NCBI GenBank assembly: GCA_013298325.1
Contig: JAAFHJ010000003.1
Span: 1 to 33,943, forward strand
DNA: 33,943 nt
Direction: 5' to 3'
Origin: Myxococcales bacterium
GTDB taxonomy: Bacteria > Myxococcota_A > Polyangia > Polyangiales > Polyangiaceae
The notes beneath the pieces are model-generated. The model worked only from the letters and a program-made list of their open reading frames with translations. It was not told the origin of the DNA and did not search any database. The translations under genes were made by a program, and so were the position numbers. The stretch's first letter is position 1, and each line of letters begins with the position of its first letter. Shown piece after piece: positions 24,683 to 31,376 of the stretch.

Positions 24683-25588
24683 CTAGGCGGTGACGAACAC
24701 GCGCTCGACCCAGTGGCGCTGACCATCGCCAAAGGCGACGAGGATGTGGGTCGGCGAAAGCTGAAGAACCGTGGCAGGATAGCGCTGACCGTTCGACCAC
24801 GTCACGAGGACAGGGCGGCCGAGCGCGAACGGGTCGATCGGGGCGACGGGCGCCGCACGGACGCTTGGGGCGACCGGCGCCGCCGGGGCATAGCCACCTG
24901 GCGCGAACGGTTGGGCCTGCGGAGACGACGAAAACGGACGAGATTCGGCCATTTGGGGCGCAGACGCCGGTGCGACTCGCCGCGAAGAATCGAGGCTCGC
25001 GAGCTGGGGCGCGGAAAGCGGCGCCGCAACCGGCAACGGCGTCGTGGGTGAGAACGTTCCGCGAATGCCGGACGAGACCGGGGCAGCGACCGGAGCGACC
25101 TGGGAACGGGCCTCCATGACGGCGGTTCCGGAACGACCCGAAACCGCCGGGCGCCCCGAAGGTTCCGCGGCGTCCCCGGAGGCTGCACCTCTCGCCGCCT
25201 CGCCCGCGGGGGAGTCCAGCATCGCACGCAAATTCAGGTGACTCCCTGCGAGCGGCGAGATGACACGGGGCGCAGGGACGGGGCGCGCCTCGGACGACAG
25301 CCCCTCGTCGGCGACGGTCTCCCCCCAGGGCGTGGCGTTTGGGACCGAAACGAGCACGGGATCGGGGGCCGTTGTCGCTTCGCCCAAGATTTCGGCCGCA
25401 CGCCGCTTCCCCTCGGCGAAGGCGGCGGCGAGCGCACTGTCATCTGGATTGACGGTCGCCCCGAGGGGATCAACGTCCGGTGCGGGCGCCACGCTGGGAC
25501 GCGCTGGAACGTCTGCGGTCGATCGCCCACATTGAGGGCAAAATCGCGCATCCGTCCGGAGCTGATGGCCGCAGGCGAGGCAGTTCAT
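24683..25588 (-). CDS. Zinc-ribbon protein with Tudor-like C-terminal domain
   Basis: A 301-residue protein of unknown function. It starts with a double-CxxC zinc ribbon (CLACGHQLRTDARFCPQCG; C3, C6, C17, C20). It then has a roughly 220-residue Ala/Pro/Ser-rich disordered stretch and ends in a compact domain of about 48 residues (254-301). This domain reads GRPVLVTWSNGQRYPATVLQLSP and ILVAFGDGQRHWV, the alternating strand pattern and aromatic positions of Tudor/Agenet-like barrels. In eukaryotes such barrels bind methylated residues or RNA; here the ligand is unknown. No membrane segment is present. It ends about 68 bases before the thioesterase gene and begins 15 bases after the methyltransferase-gene stop, so the three genes look like an operon. 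Confidence 0.78.
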   Translation of the reverse strand: MNCLACGHQLRTDARFCPQCGRSTADVPARPSVAPAPDVDPLGATVNPDDSALAAAFAEGKRRAAEILGEATTAPDPVLVSVPNATPWGETVADEGLSSEARPVPAPRVISPLAGSHLNLRAMLDSPAGEAARGAASGDAAEPSGRPAVSGRSGTAVMEARSQVAPVAAPVSSGIRGTFSPTTPLPVAAPLSAPQLASLDSSRRVAPASAPQMAESRPFSSSPQAQPFAPGGYAPAAPVAPSVRAAPVAPIDPFALGRPVLVTWSNGQRYPATVLQLSPTHILVAFGDGQRHWVERVFVTA

Positions 25589-25603
25589 GACCGAACGCGA
25601 AGC

Positions 25604-27235
25604 CTACACCACCGCGTCAAAAATCTGCAGCTCCACCGCGATGCCGCCGAGATCGACGGCACGCGCCGTCCGCAAACGGAGCCCGGCAGCTGCAGCCGCC
25701 TCGCGGGTCGCGCGCGGGGCCGGCGAGAGCCACACGAGGCGACCTCCCGGGGCAAGGACGGTCGCCGCATGCGCCAAGAAGCGGACCAAAAGCCTCGTAA
25801 TTCCTTCGGCATCTTGGACGCGGCGCCCCAGCGGCGGATTGGTCACGATGGCGGTCACGTGTTGCGGCCGTGCGGTGCATGCGTCTTCGACGACGAGCGA
25901 GATGCGGTGAACGCCGACCGTGTTCGCAAGGGCGGCATCGATGGCGCGACGCTCGCGGTCGGTGCCATGCAAGGAAACGTAGGGGCCCGCTTCGGCGCGC
26001 TCGCGAAGTTCGAGGGCGGAGCCGCAGAAGGGGTCCCAGACGACGTCTTCGGGCTGCGGCAGCGACGCGCGGACGAGGGCCGCGGCGACGGTCGGGTGCG
26101 AGGCGGCGGGGACGTCGGCGACCCGGTAGGAGAACCGGTTTTCACCGAGGGCGTGGAGGGTGATCGCGACGGCGACCCCTTCGGCGGCAGAACGCTCAAA
26201 TACCAAAGAAACCGGGGCATTGCGACCATCCGAAACGATCCCATGCTTGCCGAGCGCCTCGGCGAGCGCGAAGATTTCGGCGCGCCCGCGACCGTCGCGA
26301 CGGGCAAAGGCGATCCGCATGCGCGGCAGGGCCGTCGAAGCCTCGCCGACCGTAAACAGCGGGCGCAGCCACGGGGCGACCGTCTCCGCGACGGCGGCGG
26401 CGAGCTTTGCCGGGGCCGACTCGCGCGGGGCGACGGCGAGCGGCAACACCGCCTCGATTTCGGACGCCGTTCGTACTGCGCCGAGGGCTGCAAGCGGAAA
26501 GGCGCCAGCGAACGTGACAACACCACGCTCGACGCGGACCTGGCTAAGTGCTCCGAGACGCTCCTCAATTTCCGCTCGGAGAATTTCCTCAAAGCCGGCC
26601 CGGCAACGAAGCCGCCAGGTGCATGCCGGGGCGACGGCGAGTTCGGCGAGCGGCGCCTCTTCGTGGGCGCGCGCCTCTTCCCGGCGAGCGACAACGGCCC
26701 CCTTCCCCGCGATGCCGTTTTCGTTCGCAAATGCGCGCCCTTCCGCGCCACCGACCGTCGCCAAGGCCCACAGCACCTCGCGACGGAGCGCTTCACGGTC
26801 GGCGGTGCGCAAGCCGGCGGCAGGCCCGTCGGCCGCGAGCCAACGCTCCGCCGCAGCGAGCAACTTCGGGGCGAGCGTCTCCGTCGGCGCCCCTTTCCCC
26901 AGTTGAACAAGCACCTCGCGGAACGTGCGCGGCTCCTCTTCCGTGAGCGCCCCCTCGAGGACGTCGAGCGCCGGCTTCGAGCCGCCCCGCGCCAACCGGC
27001 CAACGAGGCGCACAAGCGCCGGACGGACGGCGGCGGGCGTCTCCGTCGAGGAAAACGCCCGAACAACCGCCGGCAGCGCCCCGTCTCCTGCCCGCTCAAG
27101 CGCTCGAAATGCTTTCTTTTCGAGCGTTTCATCGGCGAGGGCGCCGATGACCGCGGCGAAGGTCTTTTTCCCCGCGGTAAAGCCCGGGTCTTCGAGGAGG
27201 GCGACGAGTTCGGGCGTTGTGAGCATGGCGGTCAT
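25604..27235 (-). CDS. HEAT-repeat/THUMP-like/RNA methyltransferase fusion (RlmL/Trm14-like)
   Basis: A 543-residue fusion. Residues 1-165 are pairs of helices with HEAT-like spacing (EKKAFRALERAGDGALPAVVRAF, RPALVRLVGRLARGG). Residues 205-370 resemble the THUMP-containing N part of UPF0020 methyltransferases (TWRLRCRAGFEEILRAEIEERLG, then ENRFSYRV). Residues 378-520 are a SAM-dependent methyltransferase: HPTVAAALVRASLP, WDPFCGSALEL (motif I), and TNPPLG (motif IV, residues 465-470), the N-P-P core of N-methylguanosine/adenosine enzymes. The likely reaction is N2-guanosine methylation of rRNA or tRNA. The HEAT part is not usual for RlmL or Trm14 and may bind a partner. ATG 27235 or 27226 are both possible starts. 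Confidence 0.82.
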   Translation of the reverse strand: MTAMLTTPELVALLEDPGFTAGKKTFAAVIGALADETLEKKAFRALERAGDGALPAVVRAFSSTETPAAVRPALVRLVGRLARGGSKPALDVLEGALTEEEPRTFREVLVQLGKGAPTETLAPKLLAAAERWLAADGPAAGLRTADREALRREVLWALATVGGAEGRAFANENGIAGKGAVVARREEARAHEEAPLAELAVAPACTWRLRCRAGFEEILRAEIEERLGALSQVRVERGVVTFAGAFPLAALGAVRTASEIEAVLPLAVAPRESAPAKLAAAVAETVAPWLRPLFTVGEASTALPRMRIAFARRDGRGRAEIFALAEALGKHGIVSDGRNAPVSLVFERSAAEGVAVAITLHALGENRFSYRVADVPAASHPTVAAALVRASLPQPEDVVWDPFCGSALELRERAEAGPYVSLHGTDRERRAIDAALANTVGVHRISLVVEDACTARPQHVTAIVTNPPLGRRVQDAEGITRLLVRFLAHAATVLAPGGRLVWLSPAPRATREAAAAAGLRLRTARAVDLGGIAVELQIFDAVV

Positions 27236-27331
27236 GGCGGGTCGGTGCTGCTACACGGAAAAGGATCGCACGGCGCGACGAAACTTCCGGACGGGCCATC
27301 GCGTAGGGAATCCCGCAACGGTTCTGGTTCC

Positions 27332-27338
27332 GAGGAGG
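27332..27338 (+). promoter_or_regulatory. Ribosome binding site of the molybdopterin oxidoreductase gene
   Basis: GAGGAGG lies 11 bases before the ATG at 27350 and supports that start against a much longer upstream frame that is a shadow of the methyltransferase gene. The divergent spacer 27236-27349 must also hold the promoters; I see no clear boxes. Confidence 0.55.
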
Positions 27339-27349
27339 CGGCAGTTCTT

Positions 27350-28060
27350 ATGACAAAACCCGACGCGAGCGACCTGGTCACCGTCCCCCGACGCACCCTT
27401 CTCCGGACGGCACTTGCCGGCGGCGTGGTCGCCATCGGCGGCGGCGCGTATGTGATCGCCAATGCACAAGAGACCGAAAAGGCGCGCGCAACCGTTCGAA
27501 ATGACGGAAAATCTCGCCTCCCGCCCAGCCAGTACCTGCTGACAAAGCTGCGTGACATGGGCGGAACCGAAGGGGATCCGTCGGCGGCGAACTTTAAGCT
27601 GAAGGTCTACGGGGAGGTCGATGCCCCCTTTGAACTCACCTTCAAGGAGCTGCTCGCGCTCCCCCAGACCGACCAAAGTTGTGATGTTCACTGCGTCACA
27701 AAGTGGACGATGCTCGACGCGACGTTCACCGGCGTACGGGTGAAAGAGCTCGCCGACAAGGCGAAGGTCCGGAAGGCGGCACGGCACGTTATTTTTGAGG
27801 CGGCCCACGGCTACACCTCCAATGTGCCGATCGCCGAAGCGCTCGCACCAAACGTCCTCGTCGCTCATCGCCACGACGGAAAGGCGCTCGGCCGCGCGAA
27901 CGGTGCGCCAGTTCGCGCGCTCGTTCCCGATTTGTATTTCTGGAAGAGCGCCAAGTGGCTTACGGGGATTCGCTTCGTCGCGAAGGACGAACCCGGCTAC
28001 TGGGAAACGCGCGGCTACCACAACCACGCCGACCCGTGGCGGGAAGAGCGTTATGGCTGA
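27350..28060 (+). CDS. Tat-exported molybdopterin-dependent oxidoreductase (sulfite oxidase/MsrP-like)
   Basis: A 236-residue protein with a twin-arginine signal (VPRRTLLRTALAGG, R14-R15), so it folds in the cytoplasm and is exported. The rest is a single oxidoreductase molybdopterin-binding domain: NFKLKVYGEVDAPFELTFKELLALPQ, then SCDVHCVTKWTMLDATFTGVRV. C115 sits at the position of the molybdenum-binding Cys. The end reads PDLYFWKSAKWLTGIRF, as in the MsrP (YedY) and sulfite oxidase families. There is no dimerisation or cytochrome domain. The substrate may be methionine sulfoxide, sulfite or another S- or N-oxide. Its stop overlaps the start of the PepSY membrane gene by eight bases (ATGGCTGA), which implies a shared complex. 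Confidence 0.9.
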   Translation: MTKPDASDLVTVPRRTLLRTALAGGVVAIGGGAYVIANAQETEKARATVRNDGKSRLPPSQYLLTKLRDMGGTEGDPSAANFKLKVYGEVDAPFELTFKELLALPQTDQSCDVHCVTKWTMLDATFTGVRVKELADKAKVRKAARHVIFEAAHGYTSNVPIAEALAPNVLVAHRHDGKALGRANGAPVRALVPDLYFWKSAKWLTGIRFVAKDEPGYWETRGYHNHADPWREERYG

Positions 28061-28694
28061 ACCTACCGAAGTAAAAGAACTTTCGCCTGCCGGCGCCGGG
28101 AGCCGGGTCACGAAAGAGGCGAAACCGAGCAAACCGGTTTTGCGCCCGTGGGTCCGCGCGCTCCATCGGGATTTTGGCTACTTCGTCGTCGGACTCACCG
28201 TCATTTATGCGGTCTCCGGGCTGGCGGTAAACCATATTGCCGATTTCGACCAAGGGGACGCAAGCTTCGTTCGCTACTCGACGAGCCACGAACTTGGGCC
28301 GCTCACCGGAGACGACGATACCCTTGCGAAGACCGTGCAAACAAAGCTCGGAATCACCGAGAAGCCGAAGGAGGTCTTTCGGCGCGGGGAAAACGAACTG
28401 GAGATCACCTTCGAGAATCGGACCCTCGAAATAGATACGCGAAGCGGTCACGTCGACGATGACGGAAAGAAGCCACGCTTCTTTCTGCGCTTCGCCAACT
28501 GGCTCCATCTCAATCGCGGAAAGAAAGCCTGGACGATCATCGCCGACGGCTACGCGGCGCTGCTCTTGTTCCTCGCGTTCTCCGGGCTCGTCATGATCCC
28601 AGGCAAGAAAGGCTTTTTCTTTCGAGGCCTTGTGCTCGCCGGCGCCGGGATTGCCATCCCGGTCGTCTATGTGGTGTTCGCCGGCGGCAAGTAG
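28053..28694 (+). CDS. PepSY-associated TM protein, likely redox partner
   Basis: A 213-residue inner-membrane protein of the PepSY_TM_like_2 type. LHRDFGYFVVGLTVIYAVSGLAVNH (37-61) is the first membrane helix with His at both ends (H38, H61). An extracytoplasmic PepSY-like section (about 65-145) follows, then NWLHLNRG (H152) and two helices (about 165-184 and 192-210). Paired His near helix ends suggest heme ligands. Genes of this family occur next to sulfite-oxidase-like Mo enzymes, where they could pass electrons from the membrane, replacing the MsrQ partner. This assignment is inference from the overlap with the Mo gene. Its stop runs 28 bases into the end of the convergent chorismate mutase-like gene. 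Confidence 0.85.
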   Translation: MAEPTEVKELSPAGAGSRVTKEAKPSKPVLRPWVRALHRDFGYFVVGLTVIYAVSGLAVNHIADFDQGDASFVRYSTSHELGPLTGDDDTLAKTVQTKLGITEKPKEVFRRGENELEITFENRTLEIDTRSGHVDDDGKKPRFFLRFANWLHLNRGKKAWTIIADGYAALLLFLAFSGLVMIPGKKGFFFRGLVLAGAGIAIPVVYVVFAGGK

Positions 28695-29278
28695 GCGACG
28701 TCGACCTCAGCACCGAGCGCGTCGAAAAGCGGGCGGAGTTCGGCGCCGTCGCCTCGGAGAATTTGGAGCAGAACTCGCCCGCGGAACGGGTCGGGTGACG
28801 TGAGCGTGACCCACGCCTCGCCGGACGGCTCCGCTTCGCTCGCCAGCGGCGACACCTCATCGGGGAGTCGGAGAAGCCAGGCGCCCGCCCCGTCGGAGAC
28901 GCGCGTCGCGCCAACCGCCTCGAGGGCATCGAGAAAGCGCCCGCCCCCGAGGGCGGCCAGTTTCGGTGCAATATGCACGCGGATTTCGCGCTCCGCGAGG
29001 CCGATCGCGACGATGGCGCACTGTGCGCGAAGCGCGTCGTCAAACAGCGGCTGGAGGGTCGCCTCAACGAGCGGGAAAGCGAGATGATGAGCCGCTGCAC
29101 GGCTCCGAAGGCGCGCATCCCGAGCCGCCTCCGCCGGCGCCGAAAACGGCGGGAGTCGCCTGCGATGCTTGCAGGATGCAATCCTTGCAACGATCGCACG
29201 ACGCTCGGCAATTTTCGCGACAAGCGCGTCGTCGATGCGCGCAAGTTCCGCCCGCAAGTCTTCGAGCTCGTCGGCCAT
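28667..29278 (-). CDS. Chorismate mutase type II-like protein with extra C-terminal domain
   Basis: A 203-residue protein. Residues 1-88 are an all-helical AroQ-type chorismate mutase domain: DLRAELARIDDALVAKIAERRAIVARIASCK keeps the Arg near residue 9, the ERR Arg pair and the Lys (K37) of the active site. However, the second helix reads PPFSAPAEAARDARL where AroQ enzymes have an Asp and the catalytic Arg (D48 and R51 in E. coli). The remaining 115 residues (AIVAIGLAEREIRVHI onwards) resemble no domain I can name. It may still convert chorismate to prephenate, or be a degenerate regulator. It starts 49 bases from the divergent PAP2 gene and overlaps the PepSY gene end. Confidence 0.7.
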   Translation of the reverse strand: MADELEDLRAELARIDDALVAKIAERRAIVARIASCKHRRRLPPFSAPAEAARDARLRSRAAAHHLAFPLVEATLQPLFDDALRAQCAIVAIGLAEREIRVHIAPKLAALGGGRFLDALEAVGATRVSDGAGAWLLRLPDEVSPLASEAEPSGEAWVTLTSPDPFRGRVLLQILRGDGAELRPLFDALGAEVDVAYLPPANTT

Positions 29279-29327
29279 GGCGGGACCGTTACCCCAGCGA
29301 CTGGGCTCGGGGAAACGGCGAGCACGG

Positions 29328-29951
29328 ATGGCGCCGCAAAAAATGCTAGCGGACCTTGTGGTTGCGATTCCCGCGTGGGCTCTTGAGGCGGTCGATACGC
29401 TCCGCCACCTCGACCGCGATCTCTATTTTTCCGTGCATGGTGCAACTCCGCCAGCGGTGCCGGTGCTGTACGCGGCGCGGCTCCTCTCGGCGATCGGCGG
29501 TGGGTTCGCGCTCTTCTTGCTCCCGCCGGCGTGGCTCGCCGCGAGGAAAAAATCAGAGAAGACGCTCGAATCATTGCTGTACCAACTATTACTTGCGGTC
29601 CTTGTTACGGCGGCGGTGGTTTTCCTCATGAAGCTCGCGGTCGGGCGAACGCGCCCCTGTTACGCGCTTCACGCGGGCGCCTGGTGCACGCCTCCGACCG
29701 ACCCCTCCTTCCCAAGCGGCCACGCCGCGGGGAGCATGGCGGTTGCGGTGACGTTAGGTCGCCGTTCGCGGGCCGCGCTCCCTCTCCTCTTCGCCGCGAT
29801 CGGCGTCGCCTGGTCGCGCGTCGTGCTTGGTGTCCACTTCCCGAGCGATGTTCTGGCCGGTGCCGCGCTTGGCGCCGCCCTCGCGTGGGTCATCGACGCG
29901 AGGTGGAACCGACCGCGAGCAACCTTTGGAAATCGCCCATTTTCCGGGTGA
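29328..29951 (+). CDS. PAP2-family membrane phosphatase
   Basis: A 207-residue integral membrane phosphatase of the type 2 phosphatidic acid phosphatase superfamily. All three signature motifs are present: KLAVGRTRP (K102 to P110), PSGH (129-132) and SRVVLGVHFPSD (R164, H170, D174). The catalytic His pair is H132/H170. About five or six hydrophobic helices are seen. Such enzymes remove phosphate from undecaprenyl pyrophosphate, phosphatidate or phosphatidylglycerophosphate at the outer face of the membrane. Start ATG 29328, with ATG 29343 also possible. The CotH-kinase lipoprotein gene starts 30 bases after its stop on the same strand. Confidence 0.9.
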   Translation: MAPQKMLADLVVAIPAWALEAVDTLRHLDRDLYFSVHGATPPAVPVLYAARLLSAIGGGFALFLLPPAWLAARKKSEKTLESLLYQLLLAVLVTAAVVFLMKLAVGRTRPCYALHAGAWCTPPTDPSFPSGHAAGSMAVAVTLGRRSRAALPLLFAAIGVAWSRVVLGVHFPSDVLAGAALGAALAWVIDARWNRPRATFGNRPFSG

Positions 29952-29981
29952 CAAGCCGACGAACGTGACGAAGATGGCCGC

Positions 29982-31376
29982 ATGATCCGTTCCGTCCCGC
30001 GCTTTCTTCCTTCAGCAACGCTTGCGGCCCTCCCCTTCGCACTGCTCGCCGCGTGCAGCACGGCCACACCGGCAGAGTCTCCCGAGGCGGATGGTGGCGC
30101 TATCGCCACAGATGCGGGCTCAGATGCCTCGGTAGATGCCGCCGTCGATGCCTCGGTAGATGCCGCCGTCGATGCTGCGCTTCCAGCAGATGCGGGCCGC
30201 GGCGATAGCGGGCTCAGCGATGCGAGCTTGCCCGTCGATGCCGGCATTGATGCTGCCGATGGGTCGAGTGATGCGGGGGTCGTGATCGATTTGTACGACC
30301 CGGCAATCGTCCCCAAATTCGAATTGACCCTCGCTCCAGACGCCATCGCGATCCTGTCGAGCACGGCAACCGCCGACCAAAAGACCTGGGTCCACGGGAC
30401 GTTCCGCTACGGCGGAAACGAAGTGTTGGACGTCGGTATCCGCCGAAAAGGATCGTCCACCTTCCGGGCGCTCCCCGGGAAAGCTTCGCTCAAGGTCCGC
30501 TTCGACAAATACGTAAATGGACAAACATTTGCGGGACTTCATGAGCTCACCCTCAACAACATGGTGAGCGACGAGACGGGCCTCGCCGAGCGCCTCTCCT
30601 ACCACTTGTTTCGTGCCGCTGGCCTTCCCGCACAACGCGCCAACTCGGCGACGGTCGCCATCAATGGCGACAATTATGGGCTCTACGCCAACATCGAGAC
30701 GCCAAACAAAGATTTTATCAAGAGGGCTTTCGGTGCAAATGCGAAGACGCTCTATGAAGCCGACTACGGCCAGTGGATTCCGAACGATGGTTCTTACAGC
30801 GAAGAAGTAGGTGACGGTACGAAAGCGGATCTTACCGCCCTCTTCGCCGCCGTCGCAGCCACAACCGATGCAAACCTCCCCAACAGTGTCGCCGCCAATC
30901 TCGACGTCACCGAGTGGCTGCGTTTCTCGGCGGCCGAAGGGGTGATTGGGGACCGAGACGGCTACGCGTTCAGCATTTATTCGTCGCACAACTACTTTCT
31001 TGCCGGAAATACAAACGGTGTACTTTCGTTGGTTCCGTGGTCTCTCGACCTCACCTTCGAGGACAACCCGCGCGTGATCGTCACAGCGCCGAAGCCGGCC
31101 TATCCGACCGGCGAACCGACGCTCCTCAAGCGCTGCAAACAGTCGGCTGCCTGCTGGGCGACCTACAAAGCGCAAGTATCTTCAGTACTTCAGGTCTTTC
31201 AGACGCAGAATCTCGGTGCGCTCGCGCAGACCTGGCACGCCCAGATTGACGGCTACCAGAGGAACGATCCGAAGCGGGAATCGACGATCAGCACCTACGA
31301 CGCCGAGACGAACAACCTCTACGCCTGGATCGCCGCGCGTCCGGCGGTCGTCACAGCCCAGTTGGCGGCGCCGTAG
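29982..31376 (+). CDS. CotH-kinase family lipoprotein
   Basis: A 464-residue lipoprotein. The signal peptide ends LLAAC (C25). An Asp/Ala/Ser-rich linker (about 30-98), partly made of a 24-bp DNA repeat, leads to the CotH domain (100-464), with VGIRRKGSSTFR, KASLKVRFDKY, LTLNNMVSD, ERLSYHLFRAAGLPA and INGDNYGLYANIE. The putative kinase core follows as GDRDGYAFSIYSSHNYFLAG and PWSLDLTF; most members read PWDxDxTF, so one Asp is replaced by Ser. CotH proteins phosphorylate spore-coat or surface proteins in Bacillus and some fungi, and myxobacterial copies are secreted lipoproteins of unknown target. The end overlaps the convergent GT-C gene by 26 bases. Confidence 0.88.
   Translation: MIRSVPRFLPSATLAALPFALLAACSTATPAESPEADGGAIATDAGSDASVDAAVDASVDAAVDAALPADAGRGDSGLSDASLPVDAGIDAADGSSDAGVVIDLYDPAIVPKFELTLAPDAIAILSSTATADQKTWVHGTFRYGGNEVLDVGIRRKGSSTFRALPGKASLKVRFDKYVNGQTFAGLHELTLNNMVSDETGLAERLSYHLFRAAGLPAQRANSATVAINGDNYGLYANIETPNKDFIKRAFGANAKTLYEADYGQWIPNDGSYSEEVGDGTKADLTALFAAVAATTDANLPNSVAANLDVTEWLRFSAAEGVIGDRDGYAFSIYSSHNYFLAGNTNGVLSLVPWSLDLTFEDNPRVIVTAPKPAYPTGEPTLLKRCKQSAACWATYKAQVSSVLQVFQTQNLGALAQTWHAQIDGYQRNDPKRESTISTYDAETNNLYAWIAARPAVVTAQLAAP
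30123..30170 (+). repeat. 24-bp tandem duplication in the lipoprotein linker
   Basis: The unit GATGCCTCGGTAGATGCCGC plus CGTC occurs twice in a row (30123-30146 and 30147-30170) without a mismatch. It encodes DASVDAAV twice, inside the Asp/Ala linker of the CotH lipoprotein. Being in frame and exact, it is a candidate for length variation between strains. Confidence 0.8.

Noticed and set aside
25238-27349. In-frame upstream extension of the molybdopterin oxidoreductase to a much earlier start
   Set aside because: It would run antisense through the Tudor-like and methyltransferase genes; the ribosome site and Tat signal fix the start at 27350.
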